Source: an uncultured Lachnospiraceae bacterium (lineage in GTDB: Bacteria > Bacillota > Clostridia > Lachnospirales > Lachnospiraceae). Taken from it: a stretch of DNA of 58,875 bases. This document shows positions 35,046 to 44,783 of this stretch, piece by piece. The stretch's first letter is position 1; each line of letters opens with the position of its first letter. Position numbers and translations under genes: made by a program. Under the pieces are notes generated by a model. That model saw only the letters and a program-made list of their open reading frames with translations. It made no database searches and was not told the DNA's origin. The stretch covers positions 1-58,875 of the forward strand of contig CACZBK010000021.1 of assembly GCA_902779395.1 (NCBI GenBank), read 5' to 3'.

Positions 35046-37637
35046 CTACATCTCATCCCAGAAAGCTTCAAGGGCCACGCCTATACGCCTGATATCCGTA
35101 ACGGAAAAGCCCGTCCATTCTCTGGGAAACATACGCTGGTATGAACGGTCGGTAAAACGCTGGTCCAGAAGAGCCACTACCCCCTTGTCATTCTCCGTCC
35201 GTATCACCCTCCCGGCCGCCTGCAGCACCTTATTCATCCCCGGAAAACGGTATGCATAATCAAAGCCGTTTTCCTCAAAATACTCCTTGATGATCTCCCT
35301 TTCGTTGCATATCTGGGGAAAACCCACGCCTATGATTATGCTTCCTATCAGCGCATCCTCTTTCAGATCGATGCCTTCGGAAAAGATCCCTCCCAGCACG
35401 CAGAAACCGATAAGACTCCTGCCTTCCTCCTTACCGCTGAATTCAGAATATCTTACGATACCTCCATCCGAAAACCGCGCCAGAAAGCTTTCCCGCTCAT
35501 CTTCGCTCATACGCTCCGACTGGACTATGCATTCCATCCCTCCCAGAGGAATAAAATGTCTTTCAAAACTCCCGACAACCTCCGACATAAAACTGTATGA
35601 AGGAAAAAACACCAGATAATTGCCTCTTCTCGATTCAGTCACTTCATATATATATCTGGCTATTTTAAAGAACGTATCCACATTCCGTTGTTTATATCTG
35701 CTTGTAACATCCCGACATACGAAAACCGCAAGTCTGTCTTTGTTAAATGCAGATTCAGCATACACTGCAACATCTTTATTGTCAGCCCCCAGGAGCTTTT
35801 TGTAGTAATTGATCGGTAAAAGTGTAGCCGAGAAAAGTATGCTCGCCCTTCCTTTTGCCATACATTCTCCAAGACGGCCTCCGGGGTTCACACACAGCAG
35901 TTTTAACCAAAATCCACAATTCTCCCTGTTCTCTGTATATATCCTGTAATTATCATCCAGCCATTCATAAATCAGAAGAAAATGGGATATCTTAAAATAG
36001 AATTCAAGAACTTCTTCCCTGACTCCTGTATTTTCTTCTTCGTCAAGAAACTGTCCCACAGAAGTATAGAGGCTCTGAAGGTACCCGGCGAACTTATCCA
36101 CCTCATCCACCACTTTGAATGTTTCACATTCACGTTTCATCGAAAGCATTTCTCTGTTACAGCGGTCCAGGCCGCGAACTATCTTGAAAATTAGCGGAAC
36201 ACCCTTAACCTTTTTCCGTCCTTTCGGAAGATCACCGCCGGCATACTTCTCAGTCACGGCATTCATCGACCGCTTCAATCCGAGAAGATCCTCTTTGCAA
36301 AGCTCAGCGCTGTACATCTCCCTGCCGCGTTCCACCAGATTGTGCGCCTCATCAACAAGGAAAACATACTCTCCTCCGCTGCCTCCGTCAGCAAAATATC
36401 TTTTTAAAGACGCATGCGGATCAAAGACATAATTATAATCGCATATCACCATATCACAGAACAGGCTGACATCCAGCCCAAGCTCAAAAGGGCATACTTC
36501 ATATTTCTGAGCAATTTCCGAAAGTACAAGCCTGTCTATGCCGTCATACTCATTTATGCAGGCATAGATCGCATCGTTGACCCTGTCAAAATGACCTTTC
36601 GCATAAGGGCAGTTTTCCGGGTCACATTCTGTCTTGTCGAACGGACAGATCTTTTCTTTTGCAGTAAGTATGATGCTCTTAAGCCGCAGGCCCTGCTGCC
36701 TTAAAAGCTCTACCGTATCCGATGCCACCGTCCGGGTGATCGTCCTGGCCGTAAGATAAAATATCTTGGATACCATATCTTCTCCCATAGCCTTAACGGA
36801 AGGAAAGACCGTGCTGAGCGTCTTCCCCGTGCCGGTAGGAGCCTCCATAAAAAGCTTATGCTTTTCCCTTATTGTCCTGTATACCTGGGCAGCCAGTTCT
36901 CTCTGGCCTTTTCTGTATTCATACGGAAACACTATCCCCTTTATGGAATCGCGGCGCTGCCTGCTCCATTTCCACTCAAACTCCGCCCACTTAAGATATT
37001 CCTTCATGAGCCCGTCAAACCAGCCGCTTATTTCAGACCATGTATACTCATGAAAGAAATACTTCATCTCTTCCGTCTCGATATTGCAATATGTCATCCT
37101 GATACGGATCAGCGGCAGCTCATTAAGTTTTGCATATATATATGCATAAACCTTTGCCTGCGCCAGATGTACAGGTACCGCTTCTCTTATACGTTCCAGT
37201 CTGCGCGCCACGCATTTGATCTCATCTATTGTTATCTGCGGATATTCCCCATTTGTTAAATATTGATTTAATGATATCTGGTTCCCTCCGATCTTTTCCA
37301 TACCGGAGTCCGTGACCGATTCATCTATTATCCCATCTGCCCTTCCGTCAAGAATGATCCTGTAATGCTCTGCTTCATATACATAATGGAGCGGGACTTC
37401 GGCACTGTAACCCTCCCCCATGCTGCGCTGTATCATCCTGTGAAGCCTGCTCCCCTCCTGCATGGCCCTCTCGGGCGAGACAGTTCTGCGGTTATCTATA
37501 TCCCCGCTTCGCAATATAAACTCAACCAGCTCACGGACCGAAAGCCGGATCTCATATTTCTCAGATAACTCCTGTACATCAACTGCCGCTTTCACATTTT
37601 CTGCATGGCAGTCGGGAATATTCAACTTATCAGCCAT
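35046..37637 (-). CDS. DinG/XPD-type helicase with N-terminal PD-(D/E)XK nuclease
   Basis: 863 residues. Residues about 50-190 have nuclease features: LDGRADGIID (Asp), then TIDEIKCVAR, a D/E-x-K active site as in Cas4/RecB-like nucleases. The rest is a superfamily 2 XPD/DinG helicase: Walker A EAPTGTGKTLS, a four-Cys Fe-S region (KICPFDKTECDPENCPY and further CPFE), FLVDEAHNLVERGR (DEAH) and a C-terminal QAAGRVIRTENDKG (motif VI). It should unwind branched DNA or R-loops and cut it. The start at 37637 follows GGAAGG. The promoter contains a LexA-type box, so SOS induction is likely. Confidence 0.9.
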   Translation of the reverse strand: MADKLNIPDCHAENVKAAVDVQELSEKYEIRLSVRELVEFILRSGDIDNRRTVSPERAMQEGSRLHRMIQRSMGEGYSAEVPLHYVYEAEHYRIILDGRADGIIDESVTDSGMEKIGGNQISLNQYLTNGEYPQITIDEIKCVARRLERIREAVPVHLAQAKVYAYIYAKLNELPLIRIRMTYCNIETEEMKYFFHEYTWSEISGWFDGLMKEYLKWAEFEWKWSRQRRDSIKGIVFPYEYRKGQRELAAQVYRTIREKHKLFMEAPTGTGKTLSTVFPSVKAMGEDMVSKIFYLTARTITRTVASDTVELLRQQGLRLKSIILTAKEKICPFDKTECDPENCPYAKGHFDRVNDAIYACINEYDGIDRLVLSEIAQKYEVCPFELGLDVSLFCDMVICDYNYVFDPHASLKRYFADGGSGGEYVFLVDEAHNLVERGREMYSAELCKEDLLGLKRSMNAVTEKYAGGDLPKGRKKVKGVPLIFKIVRGLDRCNREMLSMKRECETFKVVDEVDKFAGYLQSLYTSVGQFLDEEENTGVREEVLEFYFKISHFLLIYEWLDDNYRIYTENRENCGFWLKLLCVNPGGRLGECMAKGRASILFSATLLPINYYKKLLGADNKDVAVYAESAFNKDRLAVFVCRDVTSRYKQRNVDTFFKIARYIYEVTESRRGNYLVFFPSYSFMSEVVGSFERHFIPLGGMECIVQSERMSEDERESFLARFSDGGIVRYSEFSGKEEGRSLIGFCVLGGIFSEGIDLKEDALIGSIIIGVGFPQICNEREIIKEYFEENGFDYAYRFPGMNKVLQAAGRVIRTENDKGVVALLDQRFTDRSYQRMFPREWTGFSVTDIRRIGVALEAFWDEM

Positions 37638-37702
37638 CTGTATCCTTCCGCAAACTTGCGTACGTGTCAAAAACGTACCATACAACGCACCAACAGACAT
37701 AA

Positions 37703-37731
37703 ACTATAGCATAACAGAACATATGTTTCAA
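37703..37731 (-). promoter_or_regulatory. promoter with LexA/SOS box for the nuclease-helicase
   Basis: Reading minus, TTGAAA (37726-37731), 17 bases, TATAGT (37703-37708). The spacer and -35 hold GAACATATGTTT/C read on plus at 37717-37729 (GAAC-N4-GTTT, close to the Firmicute LexA consensus CGAACRNRYGTTYG; palindromic core ACATATGT). A bound repressor would sit between -35 and -10. It lies 66 bases before the ATG. Confidence 0.75.
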
Positions 37732-37760
37732 GCCATGGCGATCAGTACGTATATGTTATT

Positions 37761-38072
37761 TTATGTAAACTTTTTTAACTTATGTAAACATCAGTTTTGA
37801 GTTAAATCACGATTTGATTCAGTGATAATATTGTGTTATGTAAACCAATCAGCTGTAAAATTCATTAGTTATGTCAACCAACTGATATGGTCAATTCTGT
37901 TTAAAACAGGTCATTTTTCTTCATATTTTGTAATAATCTATTCTCTTATATATTTTTAATGATTTTATATATTACGTTAACCATATTTTCATTCTTTCTC
38001 CCTGTGCCCTGTATTGTTGTTATGTAATCCTTTTTGACCATCTTCCCATGCAATAAATATATTTATGTCAAC
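37761..38072. repeat. seven copies of a TTATGTAAAC-like direct repeat
   Basis: In a gene-free AT-rich stretch the plus strand holds TTATGTAAAC at 37761, 37780 and 37836, TTATGTCAAC at 37869 and 38063, TTATGTAATC at 38020 and TTACGTTAAC at 37972, all in one orientation with irregular spacing (19-103 bases). A perfect CTGTTT-A-AAACAG palindrome lies at 37897-37909. On minus the unit reads GTTTACATAA/GTTGACATAA, which overlaps a -35-like TTKACA. No open frame with a ribosome site was seen in the stretch. Candidates: a multi-site operator, a structured untranslated region or a replication/partition-type protein-binding array. Confidence 0.65.
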
Positions 38073-38101
38073 AAAAAAAGCTTCCCGAAAACGGGAAGCC
38101 C
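38073..38101 (-). terminator. strong terminator after the small membrane-protein gene
   Basis: On minus, GCTTCCCG pairs perfectly with CGGGAAGC around TTTT and is followed by seven T. It ends the transcript of the gene at 38125-38673. Confidence 0.9.
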
Positions 38102-38124
38102 GGATGATCCTTCAGCAGAAAAGC

Positions 38125-38673
38125 TTATAACCTTCTGTTTTCTTTGAGGAGTTTTACCGACATCGATCCGAAGCAAAGCACAAAAGGCAGCTGGACAACC
38201 AGAACAAGTATATATTTGACCAGACGGGCCGCTTCAGGAGGCTGGATCTGATACTCCCTGTAAAGAGAATAGCAAAGCGCACCAAACAATCCCGCAAATA
38301 TCAGTGCTAATAGCAGCGTTAACAGTCCCAGTTTAAGGCAATGGACTTTCATTCCCACCTTATCAGCAAAATTCCTGGGACGGTTTGACTCTTCATACTT
38401 TTTTCTCCAGACATAGCTGTTTAAGCTCTGTCCCATATATTCCCAGCCTTCATCAGTCAGTTTCTGCATATAAAGTGCCTTTGGAAGGGTAGGGCAGTCC
38501 ACAACATACATCAGTTTTTCGGGTTTCTCCTCAGAAAACAAAAGGGAAAACAGCGACCCCTGTCCCAGAGGAAGAAGCTTTAATCCTTCGGAATTCTTTT
38601 CTTCAAGATAATATTCCAGATCTGAAGGGACCACATGTTTAAGTGCCGCAAACAGGCTTCTTTGAACTCCCAT
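38125..38673 (-). CDS. DUF2812-like membrane protein
   Basis: 182 residues. The first half (DLEYYLEEKNSEGLKLLPL, then KLMYVVDC and LTDEGWEYMGQSLNSYVWRK) resembles the DUF2812 pattern seen in the gene at 19905-21302; two membrane helices follow (about 120-145 and 155-175). The ATG at 38700 cannot be used because the -10 box and start of transcription are there; the ATG at 38673 has GGAGG five bases upstream. Own promoter and own terminator: monocistronic. It is divergent from an ABC transporter, whose control it might influence (inference). Confidence 0.75.
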   Translation of the reverse strand: MGVQRSLFAALKHVVPSDLEYYLEEKNSEGLKLLPLGQGSLFSLLFSEEKPEKLMYVVDCPTLPKALYMQKLTDEGWEYMGQSLNSYVWRKKYEESNRPRNFADKVGMKVHCLKLGLLTLLLALIFAGLFGALCYSLYREYQIQPPEAARLVKYILVLVVQLPFVLCFGSMSVKLLKENRRL

Positions 38674-38702
38674 ACCGACCTCCGTAAAAACTTTATGCAT
38701 GT

Positions 38703-38731
38703 ATTATAAACTATTTTAGATATAACCACAA
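38703..38731 (-). promoter_or_regulatory. promoter of the DUF2812-like gene
   Basis: Reading minus, TTGTGG (38726-38731), 17 bases, TATAAT (38703-38708). Its position fixes the translation start at the inner ATG (38673). Confidence 0.7.
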
Positions 38732-38769
38732 GAAATTGTTTAAAAATACTGTCCCAAACTCACGATCAC

Positions 38770-38778
38770 TGATATAAT
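38770..38778 (+). promoter_or_regulatory. extended -10 promoter of the ABC transporter pair
   Basis: TGATATAAT, an extended -10 with a consensus hexamer, 32 bases before the ATPase ATG. The -35 region is poor (TGTCCC at 17 bases). It is back to back with the minus-strand promoter at 38703-38731. Confidence 0.6.
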
Positions 38779-38809
38779 ACATATCAAATAAGATTTCGGG
38801 AGGCTCAGT

Positions 38810-39547
38810 ATGATAGATGCCAGGAACCTCAGTATGATCTACGGAAAAGACCACAAGGCCGTGGACGATCTGTCCTTTCATATAGGCCGTGGGGAGATAG
38901 TCGGGTTTGCCGGTCCAAACGGTGCCGGAAAGACTACCGTCATCAAAATGCTCACAGGAATATTGAAACCCGTTACAGGCACAGCCACAATAAACGGTCA
39001 CGACATCACAAAAGATCCGCTTGCCGCAAAGGCTTCCTTTGCATATGTGGCAGATAACCCGGACGTGCTCCTGCAGCTGTCGGGGCTTGAATACATCAAT
39101 TTTATCGCGGATATTTATAAAGTTGATGAGGATTCCCGCAAAAAACGGGTCCCCGACCTTGCCGAACGTTTCGGGATCCTCGATGCACTGACCACTCCAA
39201 TGAGGGAATATTCACACGGGATGAGGCAGAAACTTATGGTCATTGCCGCATTGGTTCATGACCCTCCTGCATGGATACTGGATGAGCCGATGACCGGCCT
39301 GGATCCCCAGGCAGCTTATGAACTTAAACAGATGATGAGGGAACACGCCGCGCGCGGAAACTGCGTCCTCTTTTCTACACATGTACTGGAAGTGGCTGAA
39401 AAGCTCTGTGATCACATTATGATAATCAATCACGGAAGATCACTGTATCAGGGAACAGTTGAGGATCTGTCTGCTGCCCATCCAGGTCAGGACCTGGAAG
39501 AGATCTTCCTTGAAATGATCGAATACAGGAGTTCTTCTAACGAGTAG
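38810..39547 (+). CDS. ABC transporter ATP-binding protein
   Basis: 245 residues. Walker A is AGPNGAGKTTV, signature YSHGMRQKLMVIA, Walker B AWILDEPMTGLDPQ, then FSTHVLEVAE. CcmA/YhaQ-type exporter ATPase. GGGAGG precedes the ATG by seven bases. It pairs with the permease that begins 53 bases downstream. Confidence 0.93.
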   Translation: MIDARNLSMIYGKDHKAVDDLSFHIGRGEIVGFAGPNGAGKTTVIKMLTGILKPVTGTATINGHDITKDPLAAKASFAYVADNPDVLLQLSGLEYINFIADIYKVDEDSRKKRVPDLAERFGILDALTTPMREYSHGMRQKLMVIAALVHDPPAWILDEPMTGLDPQAAYELKQMMREHAARGNCVLFSTHVLEVAEKLCDHIMIINHGRSLYQGTVEDLSAAHPGQDLEEIFLEMIEYRSSSNE

Positions 39548-39600
39548 ACATAATATTATTATAATTCCCTAAGTACTGTCTGATGACGAAAGGATATGAT

Positions 39601-41280
39601 ATGGATCCTGTTAAAAGATTAACCGGGATATACCGAAAAAATTTTGAGATGCCCATGCCTGAAGAAGGTGTCAAGATGAACATATACACATCTCTTGGGA
39701 TCATCGCCGTTGTATGCATAATGCTTCCGTGCTGTCTGATCATGGGTTACTTAAGCTATGTCATGACCCTGGCCATGATGGTAGAAGGCAACCGCGTAAA
39801 CGGTCTCATAAGCGAAATGCATATTCTCTCCGCATTTGCTATGGTACTTGGAATGCCCGTAGTCTTTAATGTACTGTTCTTCTCCTCCGACCGTGAGCAT
39901 ATGGTCACCCTTCCTATAAAAAGCCACCACCTTCTGGCAGCAAAGTTTTTCCATACATTCTTTGCGGAAAGTGTGATGGAGTTTTTAATCTTTATATCGA
40001 TCTTTATTGGCTTCTTTATCGCAGCCGTCAGCAGTGCAGGTCCGTGGCCTTCACTTCATCCGGTCAGTATCATAGCGGCGCTTACCGGTATCATCCTCAC
40101 TCCCATGCTTCCCCTGGTGTATTGCTGCATTATAAGTCTTATCCTGATGGCTTTGCTGAAAAAAGTCCGTAGCATCAAGACTTTCTACCGGAGTTCCACC
40201 GTGCTTATGTTCATTTTTATCGGCCTGTTCATATATTCATTTAAGGATATGGGAACCATAAGTTTTGACAACTACATGGATTCACTTGCAGCAGATAATA
40301 ATTTTTTCCTCCGTTTTTGCAATGTGCTTTTCTTTACTACACCCCAGCTTTGTAAAGCTATGGCTTTTCAGGATCTGCCGCAGCTATTGCTATATTATCT
40401 TAGCAACGCAGCTGCAGTTGCTGCCATACTTCTTCTCGGCGCCCGGCTGTATCAAAGCGGATTATATACCGCAGCCGCACTTGGAAGCCGGAAGAAAAAG
40501 GCCGAGAGAGATAAATTAAATCTTGCTTCAACTAATATCTTCCATTCATATTTCATGAAAGAAGTACGTATGCTTATCCGGACCAGAGCCTATGCATCAA
40601 ACTGTGTATATGTCAATTTCATCTGGCCGATAGGCATAGCAATATTCTTTGTCATCACACGTACGAATGAGAGCATTCTTCAGTTTATCGGCTACTACAA
40701 AGAAGGATATGACCGCGCCCTTCTTATCATCCTTCTTGCGGTCATCTTTGTTTCCTTCGTCGCCTCCGCCATGAATTCGCTCTCTTCCACCGCCTTTACA
40801 CGGGAAGGTTCTCATGTGGATATCATTAAATATCTGCCTGTTGATTATAAAACACAGATGTATGTCAAAGCATCCGTCGCGATCATACTGACCGCACCTT
40901 TTCTTATCCTTTCGGTAGCTGCTGCATCGTTCTTCCTTGGTTTCACGCTTTTAACAGGCATTTATTACTGTATCATAGCTGTCGAGGCACTTATGATCTC
41001 CGTAGTTACCGGCCTGGCACTCGACAGTTCTTCTCCCTATACCCTCTGGGATGATGAATACTCAGCCCTTCGCGGTAATCTGAACAGTTTCTTTAATATG
41101 GCTGTCATGATCGTAATGAGTCTGCTGATCTGCGGGCTATTCTTCCTTTTATATGAACTGGTACATCTGCCGCTCATGGCGATCTATATCTCCCTGCCGG
41201 TATTTTTAGGCATAATAAATGCGGCAGCCTTTGTTTACGGCCGCCGCAGGATAATATCAAATATGGAAGAACTGTTTTAA
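39601..41280 (+). CDS. ABC exporter permease, large polytopic protein
   Basis: 559 residues with about 12 hydrophobic segments in two similar halves, like YthQ/EcsB-type permeases. The ATG at 39601 follows AAAGGA at seven bases; the ATG at 39583 has no ribosome site. Works with the ATPase just upstream. Substrate unknown. Its stop codon overlaps, on the opposite strand, the stop of the AICAR transformylase gene (shared TTAA). Confidence 0.85.
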   Translation: MDPVKRLTGIYRKNFEMPMPEEGVKMNIYTSLGIIAVVCIMLPCCLIMGYLSYVMTLAMMVEGNRVNGLISEMHILSAFAMVLGMPVVFNVLFFSSDREHMVTLPIKSHHLLAAKFFHTFFAESVMEFLIFISIFIGFFIAAVSSAGPWPSLHPVSIIAALTGIILTPMLPLVYCCIISLILMALLKKVRSIKTFYRSSTVLMFIFIGLFIYSFKDMGTISFDNYMDSLAADNNFFLRFCNVLFFTTPQLCKAMAFQDLPQLLLYYLSNAAAVAAILLLGARLYQSGLYTAAALGSRKKKAERDKLNLASTNIFHSYFMKEVRMLIRTRAYASNCVYVNFIWPIGIAIFFVITRTNESILQFIGYYKEGYDRALLIILLAVIFVSFVASAMNSLSSTAFTREGSHVDIIKYLPVDYKTQMYVKASVAIILTAPFLILSVAAASFFLGFTLLTGIYYCIIAVEALMISVVTGLALDSSSPYTLWDDEYSALRGNLNSFFNMAVMIVMSLLICGLFFLLYELVHLPLMAIYISLPVFLGIINAAAFVYGRRRIISNMEELF

Positions 41281-42455
41281 TGATGGAACAGGCGGATCCC
41301 GGTAAATGCCATTACCATTCCCAGTTTGTCGCATGCTTCGATAACATCTTCGTCTCTCTTTGATCCTCCGGGCTGGGCTACATATTTAACGCCTGAACGT
41401 GCAGCCCTTTCTATATTATCGCTGAAAGGGAAGAACGCATCGGATCCAAGCGATACCCCGGTCTGTTGTGAAAGCCACTGCTGTTTTTCTTCTTTCGTAA
41501 ATACTTCGGGCTTTACTTTGAAGATATTCTGCCATTTCCCCTCAGCAAGAACATCCATATAATCTTCTCCGATATAAAGATCGATGGAATTGTCGCGATC
41601 AGCTCGGCTGATCCCGTCTACAAATTGAAGTCCCAATACCTTCGGCGACTGTCTTAAGAGCCAGTTATCTGCCTTTGAACCGGCAAGACGGGTACAATGG
41701 ATACGTGACTGCTGTCCCGCACCGATACCTATGGCCTGTCCTCCCTTTGTATAACATACTGAATTGGACTGGGTATACTTAAGTGTGATAAGTGCGATCA
41801 GCAGATCTATCTGTGCCTGATCGGGCAGCTCCTTATTCTTGGTAACGACATTCTCAAGCAGGCTTCCCACAATAGGGAGCTCGTTTCGACCCTGTTCAAA
41901 ACTGATACCGAATACGTCCTTATGCTCGATGGGCTGAGGCTTATACTCAGGATCGATCCTGATCACATTATATGTTCCCCTCTTTTTGCTCTTTAATATC
42001 TCCAGAGCCTCATCCTCATATCCCGGCGCGATTATACCATCGGATACCTCAGGTTTGATGAGCTTTGCGGTAGGAACATCACATACATCCGAAAGAGCTA
42101 TAAAATCACCGAAAGAAGACATACGGTCTGCTCCTCTTGCTCTTGCATATGCACATGCAAGAGGTGAAAGCTCTATACTCTCATCAACAAAATAGATCTT
42201 CTTTAAGGTATCATCCAAAGCGATACCTACTGCCGCACCTGCCGGCGAAACATGTTTAAAAGATGTCGCAGCGGGAAGACCGGTGGCATTCTTAAGCTCC
42301 TTTACAAGCTGCCAGCCGTTAAGGGCATCCATGAAATTGATATAACCGGGGCGTCCGTTAAGCACCTCTATAGGCAGATCACGCCCGTCATTCACAAAGA
42401 TCTTTGCCGGTACCTGATTAGGATTACAGCCATACTTGAGTTCAAGTTCTTTCAT
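41277..42455 (-). CDS. stand-alone AICAR transformylase (PurH C-terminal half)
   Basis: 392 residues. Corresponds to the transformylase domain only: [15 protein letters not shown] at the start and the catalytic Lys-His in [11 protein letters not shown]; bifunctional PurH is about 510 residues and has an IMP cyclohydrolase domain in front, absent here. Transfers a formyl group from 10-formyl-tetrahydrofolate to AICAR, the ninth step of purine synthesis. The missing cyclohydrolase step is supplied by PurO, encoded 21 bases upstream in the same transcript. Confidence 0.93.
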   Translation of the reverse strand: MKELELKYGCNPNQVPAKIFVNDGRDLPIEVLNGRPGYINFMDALNGWQLVKELKNATGLPAATSFKHVSPAGAAVGIALDDTLKKIYFVDESIELSPLACAYARARGADRMSSFGDFIALSDVCDVPTAKLIKPEVSDGIIAPGYEDEALEILKSKKRGTYNVIRIDPEYKPQPIEHKDVFGISFEQGRNELPIVGSLLENVVTKNKELPDQAQIDLLIALITLKYTQSNSVCYTKGGQAIGIGAGQQSRIHCTRLAGSKADNWLLRQSPKVLGLQFVDGISRADRDNSIDLYIGEDYMDVLAEGKWQNIFKVKPEVFTKEEKQQWLSQQTGVSLGSDAFFPFSDNIERAARSGVKYVAQPGGSKRDEDVIEACDKLGMVMAFTGIRLFHH

Positions 42456-42476
42456 CTCTTTCTCCTTATTAAATCA

Positions 42477-43196
42477 TCACTTAACATTCTTGTTGACTAT
42501 TCTGCTTTCGTACTTTCCGCTCTCAATATCGATCATCCTCACGAACAGGGACACTTTATTCTCTTCATTTAACGAATCCCAGATAAGCTTTGTGAATGAA
42601 TCAATATCATCGGTATCTATTCCTATGAACTCAGGTTCACCTTCAAAAGAAGGAAGAGGATTGCCATCCTTCATATACGTATGTATGAAACGGCCGTCTC
42701 CTGCCTTAGGATTTTCATATGCAAACATATAGCGGTCACATCCCGAAGGATCACCGTTATCACTCTTTAATATGCTGAATGCATAATTGTATTTTCCGTT
42801 CTCAATATGCATTATACCCGAAATACGCGGTGTAAAATTAGGCCCGTCAGGCTCAAATTCCCTGCTTCGCAGGCTCTGTTCAAATGTAAGCTGCTTATCC
42901 ATCCCTTCGTAGATCGTATCCGTCTGGTCACCGTTAGTCACGATAGTCTTGTTCCCCAAAACCCGTACAGGTGCATAAATGATAAGACTGGGATCCGAAA
43001 GTTTATCGGGATCAAACGCCTGAGTCCTTATTCCCTCACCGTCCTCTACAAATACACGGTTACGGCTGTTCACGCTTCGTCCCATGATAAAATAAGCCGT
43101 CACCGCCTTCTTTCCATCCGGTGTACGACCGATAATTATCCCGCGCCCGGGATAAGCATTGCTGCTAAGTAAATCCGCAATATTACTCTTTTCCAT
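42477..43196 (-). CDS. purO: IMP cyclohydrolase, PurO type
   Basis: 239 residues. Matches the PurO family first known from archaea: YPGRGIIIGRTPDGKKAVTA at the N-terminus, then AFDPDKLSDPSLIIYAPV and PRISGIM. It closes the purine ring of FAICAR to IMP. The ATG at 43196 has GGAGG six bases upstream. Own near-consensus promoter at 43266-43294; operon with the transformylase. Confidence 0.92.
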   Translation of the reverse strand: MEKSNIADLLSSNAYPGRGIIIGRTPDGKKAVTAYFIMGRSVNSRNRVFVEDGEGIRTQAFDPDKLSDPSLIIYAPVRVLGNKTIVTNGDQTDTIYEGMDKQLTFEQSLRSREFEPDGPNFTPRISGIMHIENGKYNYAFSILKSDNGDPSGCDRYMFAYENPKAGDGRFIHTYMKDGNPLPSFEGEPEFIGIDTDDIDSFTKLIWDSLNEENKVSLFVRMIDIESGKYESRIVNKNVK

Positions 43197-43265
43197 TGTG
43201 ATCCTCCCTGGATTTGATGTCATTCTTCGGGCGCAGCCCCGAGAATTCTTTTCACAACAGCTAAA

Positions 43266-43294
43266 ATAATACCACATATTGATATATGCGTCAA
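43266..43294 (-). promoter_or_regulatory. promoter of the purO-AICAR transformylase operon
   Basis: Reading minus, TTGACG (43289-43294), 17 bases, TATTAT (43266-43271). The -35 abuts one arm (43295-43302, TCCATACC) of an 8-bp inverted repeat whose other arm is at 43348-43355. No purine riboswitch fold was recognised in the 70-base leader. Confidence 0.75.
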
Positions 43295-43355
43295 TCCATA
43301 CCACTACATATATAGCGTTTGAAAGGGGAAATAAGTATAAAATATCCGGTATGGA

Positions 43356-44678
43356 CTACATCTTCCGGATCTCCGACATAGCCATGGGCAAAGACAGACA
43401 AAGTGCCAGTACATCTGCTATACTCTGGGTTATCTCCACTCCGAATATTCCCATAAAATGCGGCAGTATAAGTATCAGCGGTATAAAGAAAATACCGTTA
43501 CGTGCAGATGAAGAAATTGAGGCCTTTACACCTTTTCCGATAGACTGGAGCATCATATTGCTGATAACAGTGGCCGCCGAAAGCGGAAGAGCGATAGCCT
43601 GTGCCCTGAGCGCCACTTTCCCGATCTCCACCACAGCATCATCATTCCTGAAAAACCTGATGATCTGAGGTGCAAATATAAAGCATAAGACACCGGCGGC
43701 GAACATGAAAACCGTCCCCCATTTAACGCAAAACCAGAATCCTTTCTTTACCCTGTCCTTAAGATCTGCTCCGTAATTGAATGAACATACCGGCTGATAT
43801 CCCTGGCCGAAACCTATAAGCGCCGAACTCAGGCTCATAACAACAGTAGTCACGGTAGACATTGCTGCTATAGCTGCGTCACCACCCAGATCCCTGGCCG
43901 CATTATTAAGAAGCATACCCGATATCGCCGCCAGCCCCTGTCTGAAAAGCGACGGGCTGCCGCCATTGGCTATTTCCCGGATATAGAAGAAGTTGATCCT
44001 TATATCCTTAAGCCTGATCCTGATATTTTCACCTCTTCTGCTTCCGATAAAAAGCACGCAGAAACTGGTAAGCTGTCCGGTTATCGTAGCTATCGCAGCA
44101 CCGGACACGCCCATATTTAACACCAGTATGAGCAGCGGATCCAATACCAGGTTCATAGCCGCGCCACACATCAATCCGGCCATTGCATACATGGCACTGC
44201 CCTGGAAACGAAGCTGGTTGTTCACCACAAACTGTCCCATCATAAACGGTGCACCCAGCATGATTATACGCATATATGCCACTGAGTCCGCCATGCCCTC
44301 CTGGGTCGCTCCCATAAAGTATACCAGAGGCCTGCAGAAGATTATCCCCAAAACTGCTGCCAGCGTACCTGTGATCAGAGCCATGGCAAATCCGGTAGAT
44401 GCCATTTCCGATGCTTCCTTATGCTTGCCCGCTCCCATCATCCTGGAAAGATAATTACCGGAACCGTGACCATAGAAAAAGCCAAGCGCCTGGACTATAG
44501 CCATTGCAGGAAATGCCACGCCTACAGCTGCCGAAGCTTCTGTTGATATCCTCCCGACAAAAAACTTATCTGCCGCGTTATAGATAGCGGTAACCAGCAT
44601 ACTGATTATCGTAGGAACCGACAGCTCAAGTATCAGTCTGGGAACCGGAGTCTGTGTAAGTCTTGTTCTTCTGTCCAT
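43356..44678 (-). CDS. MATE family efflux transporter
   Basis: 440 residues with 12 hydrophobic segments. Start of the family pattern: PRLILELSVPTIISMLVTAIY; then ADKFFVGRIS and the FNYGADLKDRVKKGFW loop, typical of the NorM/MepA-like branch. The start at 44678 is preferred because the upstream ATG (44699) lies almost at the predicted transcription start. Independent of the first MATE gene (1125-2495), from which it differs clearly. Divergent from the DtxR-type regulator. Confidence 0.9.
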   Translation of the reverse strand: MDRRTRLTQTPVPRLILELSVPTIISMLVTAIYNAADKFFVGRISTEASAAVGVAFPAMAIVQALGFFYGHGSGNYLSRMMGAGKHKEASEMASTGFAMALITGTLAAVLGIIFCRPLVYFMGATQEGMADSVAYMRIIMLGAPFMMGQFVVNNQLRFQGSAMYAMAGLMCGAAMNLVLDPLLILVLNMGVSGAAIATITGQLTSFCVLFIGSRRGENIRIRLKDIRINFFYIREIANGGSPSLFRQGLAAISGMLLNNAARDLGGDAAIAAMSTVTTVVMSLSSALIGFGQGYQPVCSFNYGADLKDRVKKGFWFCVKWGTVFMFAAGVLCFIFAPQIIRFFRNDDAVVEIGKVALRAQAIALPLSAATVISNMMLQSIGKGVKASISSSARNGIFFIPLILILPHFMGIFGVEITQSIADVLALCLSLPMAMSEIRKM

Positions 44679-44706
44679 GTTTTCATTTTCTTTACGCATA
44701 GATGCT

Positions 44707-44735
44707 ATAATAGCACATTTTCCCGATGCGGGCAA
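44707..44735 (-). promoter_or_regulatory. promoter of the second MATE gene
   Basis: Reading minus, TTGCCC (44730-44735), 17 bases, TATTAT (44707-44712). Leaves a short leader before the ATG at 44678. Confidence 0.55.
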
Positions 44736-44783
44736 ACTGCCATGATATCTATTCAATGATGTTAAAGATCAATAGTTTTTTAA

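Noticed and set aside
37761-38072. Replication origin with DnaA boxes
   Set aside because: The repeat (TTATGTAAAC) does not match TTATCCACA and no dnaA/dnaN genes are nearby.
38674-38700. Upstream ATG of the DUF2812-like gene
   Set aside because: It lies at the predicted transcription start and lacks a ribosome site; the ATG at 38673 has GGAGG.
43295-43355. 8-bp inverted repeat TCCATACC / GGTATGGA
   Set aside because: The 45-base gap is too long for a simple hairpin or operator; noted but unsupported.
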